Assembly (NCBI GenBank): GCA_944472155.2
Contig: OX235271.1
Span: forward strand, 87,991,256-88,055,255
Length of the DNA stretch: 64,000 nt
Origin: Trichobilharzia szidati
Lineage: Eukaryota; Platyhelminthes; Trematoda; Strigeidida; Schistosomatidae
Direction: 5' to 3'
Shown: one piece after another, positions 54,120 through 64,000 of the stretch
How positions within the stretch are numbered: position 1 is the stretch's first letter
Layout: every line of letters starts with the position of its first letter
Position numbers and translations under genes: made by a program
Notes under the pieces: generated by a model
The model's database searches: none
The model's input: the letters and a program-made list of their open reading frames with translations, nothing else
What the model was told of the DNA's origin: nothing

Positions 54120-57100
54120 ATGGATACTGTTAAGTGGAAGTCACTGAGCCTCTTCCATGTCGAATATCCGATAGGTAATAAAAGGTAGTCATAATTTTAA
54201 TGTTATAGGCGATAAGTTTGGAAAATTACTGGCGTACTCCAGCATGATGCCTATATTAATAATGATTAGCCTCATGACCTTAGTTGTGTCAAGGAGAGAT
54301 TTGCATACAGTATTTTGAATTACACATTTACAATCCATTTCTGGTCTAAAGATATTTTATTTATGTGGGTGCTTGCTGAATGAAATAAGCAACTGTATTT
54401 TCAAATCATCGATAAACCAGCCTAGGCCGTTTCCCTCAGGTGTGTTAATTTTCAGTCTTTCTATTTCAGTTCATCCAAGTATTGAATCATCAGGTATGCC
54501 TTCAAATCATGCACAGTTTATGGGATTTTTCTGTGCTTACATTGTACTTTTTCTGTATATAAGGTAGGTAGTGATTACAGCCAGTCAATTATAAAGGCTT
54601 AATCAGAAGTCATTTAGCCGTCATTTACGAGTGTTTATTCTTTCACTGTGCATAACACTAACTTCAGTTGTTTGCTACAGCAGGTATGTGTTAAAAGATC
54701 ACAGTTCATTTCCAGGGTTTATTTGCTGTATCACACCGTCAGTCAAGTTCTTGTCGGACTCACTATTGGTGGGACTTTCGGAATTGTTTGGTTCCTAGTC
54801 ATTCAATATGCAATAACACGACATTTTCCCAGGATTTGTGACAGGTAAATTTCAGGTTATTTCGAAGTAAATGTGTATTTGCATCCAATAGTATTAATCT
54901 AGTGTGCCTGCAGAATTGTGTGACTTATGCGTTGTGTGTGAGCATCCCAAATTAAACTTTTGGGATAGATGAATTTAACAGATAACAAGGAGTTCAGAGG
55001 AAATGCAGCAAAAAAAATGGACGTTTTCCCTAGAAATTTTCACAACCATCATAAAGCCTTTGGAGATCTTCCGAGATATTCCCTACCCTAGTCTGCTCCA
55101 ACACAGCAAATATCACTTAGTTCCGTGTGCAGTAATTGTTTCAGTGTAGCAGGATCTATGGACCCCATTACTTCCATTTCTTTATTAAATTTATTTGAGA
55201 ATTTTTTTAATGGTGTCTGAAAACATCACTTCGCCGATGTATTATTTATCATTATATCGTAAAAGTTGAAGCTTTTGAGTTCAACTTCCTTGTGAGTGCC
55301 GTATAATGTATGATATACACTAAGATTTGGCTTCAAAATGCCGTTTAACATGCAGCACATTGATTTCTTTGCATCTAACAATTTGTGAAACCGGTTTCGC
55401 TCAATATATAAGTAATCAATAGGAACTGCGTTTTAAGAAATTACCTATTTTCTTGTCTTTCAAAGGCTTTCGAAAATATTCAAACTCTCACTTAATTTAC
55501 CTAAGGTGACACTATTCGTAGGACTCATTTGTTGTAACATTTAAATTAATATCATTCTATTCATTTATTGCTTTTAAAATAAGGTTAACCAAGCGAATAA
55601 ATAAACGACAAATACATGCTTTCAGCATTTCCGTCAATTTCTCCACATTAGTTTCAATAACAGATATTGAAACATATATGAAAACGGGAGGTTAGGAAAG
55701 TGTGTTACTCCTTATTACATACTATTTCGTAATCTAGTAGTTGTTTTCATGCTTGTACGACGACATATCTTCATATACCTTTGTGTGACCGAAGTCATAT
55801 ATTCAGAGAAAAAAATTATCTAAAATCTAAGTACAATGATAGGCGTCGGATATCCTGAAGTACGGCAGTTGAAATCCGCGTGATTTATCTTTTCACATAC
55901 TACTGTCAGCTAGTGATACACATTTATTTCCAAATTCAGTTTTTTGCTTTTTTCCTTGCAACTCAATAAATTCTTGTGGATGGCAGACAACATTTCTATT
56001 CGCCCTACAGTGACCATTAGTACCCAGTTCATATTGTAAATCCTACAAGTTTCTTAAGTATTTCTCCTCTTTGTAAACGGTTATTTATTAATATTATTAC
56101 TTTAGGTTCTAAGTAAGACTCAAACGATCTCTTCTATGTCATCCTCCCACCGACGACCCACTCGACGTTTCTCATTCGGGTTCCACTCGAGCAATGGCCT
56201 GCATTGTGCGTGATTTCACTTGACGTTCTCCCCAACGAGTTGCTGATCCATCTCCATTTTCTCCTCCAAATTTGCTGAGTGATAGGTTCTTGGTTAGTTT
56301 GTCCCATAGTTTCTTGCTGCTAGTCCTTTCTGGCCATTTGATATCCAATATGGAGCGAAGGCAGCTGTTGATGAAAGTTCTCAACTTATCGGAAATCCTT
56401 TCGTGACGCACCCACCAGGTTTCTAACCCGTATAGAAGCACTGACTGACTTCACATTCGTGTTGGAAATGCGAATCTTGTTGCTTGTGCCGTGGAGCGCA
56501 GAAGATTTCCAAAGTGATTTCAGGTTGATAAAGGTGAATCTTGCCTTTCCGATTCTGGCTGGCTTTGACATCTCCATCCGTTCCACCTGCCTATGGTTGA
56601 AACAATGCTTCCTAGGTAAGTGAAATAAGTAACCTCCGTCAAATCTCTCCCGTTGATGGTGATTGGAGCTGGTTGTTGTTGTTGCTGCTGCTGTTTGTTG
56701 GTTGTCTTCATCACCTCCATCTTCTTTATGTTCACCCGGAGTCCTGTCTTCGCTGTCTGCCTCTTCAGCCAGTTTGTTGGTTTTTGCCTGCAAGTCTTCG
56801 AGTCTCCATGACATTGAGAATACATCATTGACGAAATCCAGATCTTCTAGAGTCTTCTTATCGGTGGTCCAAAGTATTCCTGTTTTCCCATTACCCATAG
56901 TCTAACGCATAATCCGGTCCATCACAGTTATGAGTATCACTGGTGATAATAGACAGCTAGTCTTGTCTTACTCCTGTATTCACTTCGAACGGCTCGCTGA
57001 GCTTTCCGTTGTGGATCACCTGACACATGGCATTGTCATATAGCTGTTGGATGAAGTTGATAAAGATTTGGGGGACTCCATAGTGTTGAGAGAGTTTGCA

Positions 57101-59234
57101 AATTACTTTGAGGCTAACGCTGCGCCACCGAAGGCATTTTCGAAGTCTATGAAATTGAGGTAGAGATGTGACTGCCGTTCAATGCTCTGTTCGATGATGA
57201 TGTGTGTAGTTGCAATTTGATCAGCACACAATTCACCTTTCCTGAATCCAGCTTGTTCCGAGTGGAGTCCTGCATCCAGTGCATACTTTGTTCTCTCAGG
57301 GATGAGGCGACTTAGTATCTTACTTGGAGTGGACAAGAGCATTATTCTGTATCAGCTCTTGCAGTAGCCTTAGTCATCTTAATTTGGTAGTTTGACAAGA
57401 TAGTCTTTCTTCCAATAAGTAGGCACTTTTCCTTCCTTCCAAACTTTTTGCGACAATGGCGTCAACACATCTGCTGCAGTCTCTGGATCTGTTTTCAATG
57501 CTTCGGGAGGGGGGATTCCATCTGGTGCTGCTGCCTTTCTAGGCTTCAGTAGCTCGGTTGCATTCAAGATTTCTGCTTTCGTTGGAGGATTGGTGTCCAC
57601 TGGCAGACAGTTATGTGCGAGGTGTTGTTGGTATTTCTGGACGAGTTGCAGGTGATGGTCGGTTCAGGAGTCCTTTGAAGTGATCAGCCCATTGTTTGAT
57701 TGGTCTCTCCTCCTTGGTAATTAGGTTCCCTCGACCATCTTTTACAGGTTTCGCCTGTGTTGATCTCTTCCCGAAAAGTGTTCTGGTTACCTGACATGGT
57801 GTTGTGAGGTCTCTTTTACTTACAGCGTGCCTGTTCTGCTTCAGTCGTTAGTGTGTCTTAGAATTGTCTGTTGTCTTTCTTAGCACTCTTCTTCTTTTCT
57901 TTATTGAGTGCAGTGTTCATTTAGCTTAGCTTCTCCCTCTCCTGTCCATCTTTGCATTGGTTCGTCTTCTGCCTCACTATCCTCCTCTCTTCGATTGGCT
58001 GCCAGGTAAGTTTTCGTTGAGGGACACTCCTTGTGTTGGCTCTTCTTTCTTTTTAAAACAGTTGTACATGTTTCCTTGAACATCAACTTCACAGAGTTCC
58101 AGTATTCTTCCACGCAGGTTTCTTCAGTGATTCCACGCAATGTCTCCTACTTTTCTCTGATGGGTGTAATGGAGGTTTCTGAGTGCTCAAGTTGTTCTGA
58201 CGGTTGTCATCTTCAGCCTGACGGTTGCTTGAATTAGATGACAATCTGAGCTTACACCGACTCCCTTTCTCGACTTTGTATGCAGAAGACTGTCTCCACT
58301 TCCTTGAACGGCATTGCGGGGAAATCTCTTTGTTTTGTGGTTTGTCCTTCAGGTGAATTCCATGTTGCTTTGTGTGTGTCTTTGTGGTTGTATACGCTGC
58401 CTCCGATTAGCAAATCATTGAAAGCTCAGAAGTATGCAAATAATTCGCTGAGAGCCTCTGGACCCATAATGAGGTCTCTTCCTGTATTATCAGTTCGCAG
58501 TTTGGCATTCATATCGCCCATTAGGATTTCGATGTATCCCATCGAGATGTCGTCCATTACTGTTTGTAGTTGCCCGTAAAATTCTTCCTTGACACCACAC
58601 TAAAACATATTTGCGGCAGTTCATAGACCTACGCTGACATACCTGTCGCCGTGATTATTACCGCCATTATTTCAGTCTTTAGTTTTCGACTCCCTACCCG
58701 TCGAAAATGCTCCGCTGGATATCTCATTGTGAAAATGTCTAATTCCTGCAGAATAAGAGTGCTGCATTCTCTTTAATAAGCCGTAAGGAAAACTCGTTAG
58801 ACCAATACATGTTACTTAATCAGGTTTAATAATACCATTCAGTAGCCGATCTCCTTAAAAGTCAAATCACTTAGTAGTAAACTTTTAACATTAGCACGTG
58901 ATAGTGAAGATCGCCAGTAACATGTCAAGCAATTAAGTTTCGCTCTTTTGACTCAGAAACGACTTATCTCTTATGCTGTTTAATGACTTAGTTATGGTAA
59001 AGTGCTCTGTTCTTGCATATCTACACTGTTTTCGGAATACTAAGTGTTATTCAAGCCGACATTATTGTTTCTTTTTAGCCGGATTGGTCAGTTTCTGATG
59101 TTGCAAGACTTTACAAACATAAATAACATTATGAAGTTCGAGTATACCGCTGTGCAGAATCATATACGGTAAGCGAATTGTGTACTTTAAACGCCGATAA
59201 TGTTATATTGTGCAGATCTTCTGTCATATGTTGA
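54120..59234 (+). CDS. DOLPP1: Dolichyldiphosphatase (PAP2 superfamily)
   Basis: Hydrolyses dolichyl diphosphate to dolichyl phosphate at the ER membrane, recycling the lipid carrier of N-glycosylation. Eight exons: 54120-54174, 54209-54309, 54352-54439, 54470-54563, 54618-54683, 54716-54844, 59079-59168, 59216-59234. All introns are GT-AG and all phases fit, giving 642 nt (213 aa, start ATG to stop TGA). The start is supported by VEYPIGDKFGK soon after MDTVKW, matching the animal family. PAP2 motifs: K70-x6-RP (KSSINQPRP), PSNH at 92-95, SR-x5-H at 134-141 (SRVYLLYH). Four or so hydrophobic spans. Ends FEYTAVQNHIRSSVIC, shorter than the 238-residue human protein. Five introns are 30-54 nt, one is 47 nt, and intron 6 is 4234 bp with an antisense RTE. 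Retroelement D ends about 45 bp upstream. Confidence 0.93.
54845..56125. other. DOLPP1 intron 6, first part
   Basis: AT-rich intron sequence. No exon or repeat recognised. Confidence 0.6.
56126..58600 (-). mobile_element. RTE-A copy A5 in DOLPP1 intron 6
   Basis: Near-identical to A4 over about 2 kb (only a few base changes and a 2-bp indel near 57853) with the same FVND box and the same frame breaks. It extends further 5' into the endonuclease (MGDMNAKLRTDNTGRDLIMG and IGGSVYNHKDTHKATW, about 58520-58340), but lacks the RTE 3' end: homology stops at about 56126, inside the C-terminal coding region. Antisense to DOLPP1. Confidence 0.87.
58601..59078. other. DOLPP1 intron 6, last part
   Basis: AT-rich; ends in a good polypyrimidine tract and acceptor (TTGTTTCTTTTTAG) before exon 7. 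No other feature. Confidence 0.6.
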
Positions 59235-59774
59235 GTTTACATAAATATAAAATTTCATCCTCGGGTTTTTGATATGAGTTATATATATAGTTTCAGTGAA
59301 GTTCTAATAAGTCATTAGTTATTAGAATATTTTAGTGTTACACCGCTATTCACAGATAGGTAGGTAGATCAGGAATCAGAGTTAGTTGAAATCCACTCCC
59401 ACAGATTAAAGCTTAGAAGCTCCAAATGATATGAGGTTAAATGTTTAATTACTTATTTCGCTGAAAAACTTCATTTATGTCACTCAGCAACCAAGTTCTA
59501 TACATCTGATCAGAAGTATCACACTAAATAAAAATTCCTGACTCTTGATCCGATAATCAAGACCAGGAGTTAGTTAACTACGCTGCAGCCTCGTCGGAGT
59601 TGAAGCGACAAAACAGTATTCTGAAAGCATAAATTGAATGAAACGTTTACGCAATGCCTAGCTGTAATCTAATAGGTTCTCTGTGGATTATTGTTTGTAT
59701 CAAAGTGTGCAGATTTGCTTAATTTTAAGTTCATTTATGGCAATTACCAACCCTTTAGAAAGACCAACAGACAT
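59235..59774. other. DOLPP1 3' flank
   Basis: AT-rich. AATATAAA occurs shortly after the stop (59242-59249) and AATAAA at 59526; either could serve as poly(A) signal. No gene. Confidence 0.45.
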
Positions 59775-59965
59775 TTCTATACAATATATACATTGTGAAG
59801 CTTGCTGGCCACGGACTTCGTCCGGGGTTCGATCCCTGTCCGACGCATTCCTAAGCCTCATCTAACCGGTAGCAAGCCCGGAAAAGAGCGAAGGTTGAGG
59901 GTGAAACCATTACTGAAACTTCAAAGCCTAAAGCTGTATGTCCCATTCGGAGCACATCGAATGAA
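59775..59965 (+). repeat. SINE-R, diverged copy S5
   Basis: Box-B-like CGGGGTTCGATCCCTG (59823-59838), CCGACGCATTCC, then a body with AACCGGTAGCAAGCCCGGAA (59864-59883) and a 3' end GCTGTATGTCCCATTCGGAG (59932-59951). The A box is not recognisable. This copy resembles the RTE-A2 leader (CCGGTCACAAGCCCGGATAA) even more closely than the others. Confidence 0.6.
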
Positions 59966-60221
59966 AATATAGGATAGAGAATATAATTCTCGCCGTTTGT
60001 GGATGTATCGATTATTGTTAAAAGAATTGTCGACAAACATTTTTTGACTTATGAAAGAAGTACTTAATTACCGTGTAAAATTTGTACGCTTTCATTAAGC
60101 TGTGGATTAAGGCGTCTAGAATGTACTGCGGGAGCTGGCACAGAATGACTATAGCTAATATCTAACTTCCCTCGGTCTATTATTGATATCAGGATACAAC
60201 TTGTGCACTGTGGTAGAGTAT

Positions 60222-61196
60222 AATTCCATTATGGATAAAATTTTATTTTGATAAAATTACAGCGCTATACAGTAATATTTACTGATGACGTTTCGAGCAT
60301 AATTTATTGCTCACAATCATATCAAGGTTTGTCTCACATAACTTTCTTGCTTCGTTTATATACATGAGTAAAAATTGACTAGACATTTGAATAAAATCAG
60401 TACAAGACTAGCTTCTACGGCCGTATTGATCGGTATATTAGTGCGGTATTCAAACCTACAAACTCACCCAGAGACAAGCTATGTAGGCTAAACGACCTGG
60501 TGGACCCAATTAAAAAAAGTCATACAATTTACAAAATACCTTGCAATGACTGTGAGGTCAACTACCTACGTCAAACTAGTAGATCGGGTGTAATCAGATT
60601 ATCAGAAGATAATAATTTAGCTAAAGTTAGAATGATTGACTCCACACAGATAAGCAGTATTGAAAAAAAGCTCAGCAATCTCACTGCATGCATTAACACA
60701 GAGCCACACAATAGGGTGGGACAGAGTCAAAATTTTAAAGCCTAATATAGGTAGGCAGGTAGAGAGATTGATTACTGAATCCTGGTTCGTCGAGTCCACA
60801 CAGGCAACACATGCAATAAAAGTGATTCAGCGCAAATACTACAGATATGAAAGATATTATTACCAGTCAAATGAGAGGATAATAAATAATGTTGAAATAT
60901 ATTCAATTCACATTATAACATTTTAAAAAGTTATTTATCTTAATATAAAAACATCTCATGGTATTTTATTGATAACATTAATATTATACCCAAATGTACT
61001 TCATCTTATATTGATTTTATTCATATGTCTAATCAGTTTTTACTCATGCATACAAATGAAGCGATAGAGAAGTTGTGTGAGACGTACCTTGATATGATTA
61101 TGAACAGCAATAAATTGTGCTCAAAACGTCATCAGTAAATGTTACTATATAACACTGTGTGATTTTATCAAATAAAATTTTATGCATGATAGAATT
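60222..61196 (+). mobile_element. Penelope-like element P4 with inverted terminal repeats
   Basis: Arms of about 180 bp (60222-60398 and 61013-61196) are reverse complements of each other. Between them lies the end of a PLE protein: IYKIPCNDCEVNYLRQTSRS (60528-60587, the GIY-YIG region with its Cys pair, YIG changed to YLR), then after a frame change HTIGWDRVKILKPNIGRQVE (60705-60764). Each arm contains a helix and loop GAGCAATAAATTATGCTC-type followed by GAAAC (or AAAAC) and GTC, with TTGATATGAT before it, close to a hammerhead core. The RT is missing. Confidence 0.75.
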
Positions 61197-61632
61197 ATTT
61201 CCCCTATCCTGTCTAGCATACTTGAGTCTTCATAAAAAGATATACAATTGTAGCAATGAGTTTTGTGTCAGTATGCTTGTTTGCCTTGACATTCATCAAC
61301 ACACTTTAAACCGGTAACTAATATTTAATTTTTGTTGTGTATTTCTTACTTATACTTCTAGTAGAACAAAATCGGTAAGACCAATGTGAAGAAAGACGGA
61401 AACTCCTTCCTTGTAGGGTTATTTGGGTCGATCCTCAAAATATTTTTTTTAAATATATTGATATTCTTTTTAAACAAAAGGATTTGGTTTAAAAAAAAGT
61501 GTATTTTGGTTTATATTTGTTGTTTTTCAAATAATATCAGACTGGTGCAAATATGAAAATCCCCGGGTAGTAAAACACCACATTTGACACAAGCAGTAGA
61601 CTGTACTCTGTGGTCGACAAGTAGGTTTCCAC

Positions 61633-62908
61633 TCATGGATGTTCTAATTCTTCTGGGCGTACTGGTCTTGTCATTGGTATGATGGACTTTTTATGCACAT
61701 CAGCTGAAAGAGCTTTCCTCATATCTAAAAAATTAAGAATAAGACAAGTTACAGAGAATGTATTTCATATAGTATAACAACAGTGTTTTACAAATGACTC
61801 TCTGACAAGTTATATATATATATATATATACAATAGGTTTTACTGTTATCTCCTTCGTTTGGAAAATATTCGTGATATGATTCAACTGGTTTTTCTCAAG
61901 CCATAGCTTATATAACGGCTGCAGCTCGCAGAGTTTGAGATTAAGTTAAGAACACGGAGTCTTCAACTACGGACGTGATTAGGTGTTCATGTTAACGCGG
62001 CAGCAACACGACAAGATAAAGACTTCCGTTGTAGTACTTACTCTGCTACACAAACAACAATTAAGGCAGTTAGGAAGCAGCAATTATATCCTCGTAAAAG
62101 TCAACAGGTCTCTGCATCTTAATTTAGACTAATACTAACAAGGATTTGTAAGTAGAGTGTGCTGATACTTCCTGCAAGATTAAGTCCCAAACAGGAGAAA
62201 TGAAGATCATTGTGAAAATATGCAAAAAGTATGGTATGAAGACAACTTAAGCAGAAAACTAATTGAAATTTCAATATTAGAATTTTGTATTTTGCCAAAT
62301 AAATAATCTGTTACCAAAGACCATTGTGTTTTGTCTTTACAGCTTGTGTTTCTGCCTACCTCATAGATAAAAGCGACGAAGACGCATTCCTTTGAAGAAG
62401 GAGACGTAGGGATGTTTCTAATGGATTTTGAAGCTGTCACAGCTCTGTGAGAAGACCAATGCTTAATTACAGTCTGAGATGAACATCGGTAGAGCTTCTT
62501 AAGCATGCGTTTCGAATGATTAACGATTTAATAGTAATACAACATAGTTCTATGTTCTAAGCCCTGCTTCTTAGACCAAAGTTTAACGGGATCTGAACTA
62601 AGAGTCCATTGCGTGACTATTAAACCAATGAGCCACACATACACTAGCTGTAATATTAAGATGAACTGGCCATTATGTTGAGCTAGTTACTTCTTCACTA
62701 AATTATACGTAGACTGTACCATCTCTCTAATATTTAAAGAAACGTTTAAAGTGCAACCATGTACTTACCAAAAGCATCTTCGTCTTCTACGGAACCCCAG
62801 TAGTAATTCAAGACTCGGCGATATATAATGTAGTTCAATTTAGAGTAAATATTTATTCCCAAACTATTAGAGGCCCGCACGAATAAATCGACGTAATAAC
62901 AACGTTTT
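61633..62908 (-). CDS. NAA20: N-alpha-acetyltransferase 20, NatB catalytic subunit (last two exons)
   Basis: NatB acetylates the starting Met of proteins beginning MD-, ME-, MN- or MQ- as they leave the ribosome. Exons on the minus strand: 62908-62769 (acceptor CCTATAG, donor GTAAGT) and 61724-61633 (acceptor TTTTTTAG, stop TGA at 61635-61633). They join in phase (G|AT gives the Asp of DMRKAL). The first encodes KRCYYVDLFVRASNSLGINI, YSKLNYIIYRRVLNYYW and EDEDAF; the second MRKALSADVHKKSIIPMTRP then VRPEELEHP. These match the C-terminal GNAT fold and tail of animal NAA20 (VDLFVRVSN, YxxLGYxVYRxVxxYY, EDAxDMRKALSRD, HPVRPED). About 76 of the usual 178 residues are in the window; upstream exons, with the acetyl-CoA-binding loop, must lie beyond 64000. 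Converges on DOLPP1. Confidence 0.9.
61725..62768. other. NAA20 last intron
   Basis: 1044 bp, TA run at 61810-61831. A tRNA-like scrap sits at 62565-62640 (listed separately). Confidence 0.6.
62565..62640 (-). repeat. tRNA-like SINE head relic
   Basis: Minus strand reads TGTGGCTCATTGGTTTAATA then, 30 bp later, TTAGTTCAGATCCCG, spaced like A and B boxes. It lacks proper acceptor-stem pairing, so it is not a working tRNA. Confidence 0.4.
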
Positions 62909-64000
62909 CTATAGGATGTGAAACCCAAAAGGAAAAACTATGGTTTACTTATTATGTAAAATGTTAAACTATTAGCAGTGGTGTCGTGAGAGCTAGCTGC
63001 AAGCCAGAAATTGTAGACAGCAATTTACGTCAATATACGTCCCGAACTGGGTCATGAGAAAAACAATAACAAAGCTTAACCTTGAGAAAATCACAGCGGA
63101 GTTAACGTGTGGAAATATGAATCGCAGATATATGGCTTGATTTTCTGAGAAACGGCCACAGAATAATCTTAAGCAAGAAAACAACCAATCAGAAGACGTT
63201 GCTTTTTCGCTAACTATAATGTACATAAAAATCTTTAAATACCTCTTGATTTTCTCAATAAACGATCTGTTGCCTGGCCCTTGTCTTCTGTCGTTACAGT
63301 AGTATTTTAATGCCATACAAATTTTGACTGATCCACCAAAACATATTGCGGAAATGTAGAGTGACAAAAGTGGTGCTTAAACTTTAGTTATTTCTTCCAT
63401 TCTTCAACCTGAATAGTTTCTTGTAGTAGTGTGTGCTCTGGGCTCGAGCCCCGACTGCAGAGTTCAGTAGAGTAGTCACGACCAACATAATAAGTGTGGG
63501 TTGTATCTGGGTCCATGAAAAATCTGTTTTGGGCAACTGTGCTTTCCTCAGAATTACCGTTTAACGAATATTGTCTGCAAAGTTAAATACTAATATATTC
63601 CAAAAAGTGCTGCTGTATTCACCAACATTTCTACAAAGAAGTAAACTTTCTGATTTCAGCTTGTTAGTCCCCATAAGACAGACCTCATTGATAAGGTGAT
63701 CGCCAAACTACTTGGCGTATTGTATTCTAGACTGCCACTGTTTTTATTATAGATAATATTTTTCCGGATTTCTCTAATTTTAGCCTAATTTTTTATCGAA
63801 TGGTAGTCTAAACAATTTGATATTCATGTAGCTGGCAACCATTTGAACTGTGAATAAACAGAAACTAAAAGTATTTGGGAACAGTTGCCTTTCTGTGTAT
63901 GCACACGTTTTTGGCTTTAATCCATACTACTATTCATTGCTATTTTACAGCATGTATCAAGAAGATTGATCGAAATAGTTATAGAGCTGTATTTCCGAAT
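62909..64000. other. Probable NAA20 upstream intron
   Basis: No exon with NAA20 similarity found. One GC-richer bit at 63436-63460 (GGGCTCGAGCCCCGACTG) resembles a B box. A 124-codon minus-strand frame (63367-62993) has no recognisable domain. Confidence 0.4.

Noticed and set aside
54360..54567. Unspliced 64-residue protein in the DOLPP1 region
   Set aside because: The apparent ORF reads through a 30-nt GT-AG intron (54440-54469); the spliced reading restores the conserved DOLPP1 sequence.
62207..62506. 99-codon minus-strand ORF as a gene
   Set aside because: Lies wholly inside the NAA20 last intron and has no recognisable domain; the flanking exons join in phase without it.
1..64000. CRISPR array, bacterial operon or integrated virus
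   Set aside because: No regular short repeats with spacers, no tightly packed ORFs or ribosome-binding sites, and no viral structural proteins; all polymerase-like proteins fit non-LTR or Penelope-like retroelements.

Overview
The window reads as a piece of a flatworm genome, most likely a blood fluke (Schistosoma or a close digenean relative). The species cannot be named from the sequence. The reasons are: AT-rich DNA; three spliced genes, two of which carry runs of 30-54 nt micro-introns; and a dense load of retroelements of the kinds known from schistosomes, namely RTE-clade and CR1-like non-LTR elements, Penelope-like elements (PLEs) with GIY-YIG domains, and tRNA-headed SINEs, one family with hammerhead-ribozyme-like sequence. 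Nothing bacterial, viral or CRISPR-like was seen.

Host genes. (1) An ATF6-type ER-stress bZIP transcription factor lies on the minus strand (36676 down to 16357). Eleven exons join in perfect phase into 774 codons with no stop. The last exon or exons were not found. (2) Dolichyldiphosphatase (DOLPP1) lies on the plus strand (54120-59234). Eight exons join into a complete 213-aa protein with all PAP2 phosphatase motifs. (3) The C-terminal two exons of NAA20, the NatB N-terminal acetyltransferase catalytic subunit, lie on the minus strand (62908-61633) and converge on DOLPP1. A weak candidate for a small membrane protein and some unidentified coding-like DNA lie at 40.2-41.5 kb.

Layout. 1-16.3 kb: no firm gene; a patchwork of RTE, PLE and SINE relics. 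It may be the last ATF6 intron or the region downstream. 16.3-36.7 kb: ATF6, with large introns full of transposons, including a full-length but frameshifted RTE (19152-22391) with a 16-bp target-site duplication. Its first four introns are only 34-38 nt. 36.8-45.6 kb: two near-identical defective RTE copies in opposite orientation, forming a large inverted duplication with arms of about 1.55 kb. 46-54.1 kb: CR1-like elements, two of them head to head. 54.1-59.2 kb: DOLPP1, whose long intron carries a third near-identical RTE copy in antisense. 59.3-64 kb: SINE, PLE with inverted terminal repeats, and NAA20.

How the parts fit. ATF6 (ER stress) and DOLPP1 (dolichol recycling for N-glycosylation) both act at the ER membrane, but they are 17 kb apart and divergent, so no shared control is implied. 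The SINE family with the 'gtggcacagcggtagag' head looks like a tRNA promoter joined to the two ends of the RTE-A family. This explains how it could be mobilised by RTE-A. The structured parts of the transposons (hammerhead-like folds, inverted PLE ends, a 145-bp tandem 3' end, a DNA-level RTE duplication) are the most interesting signals here.
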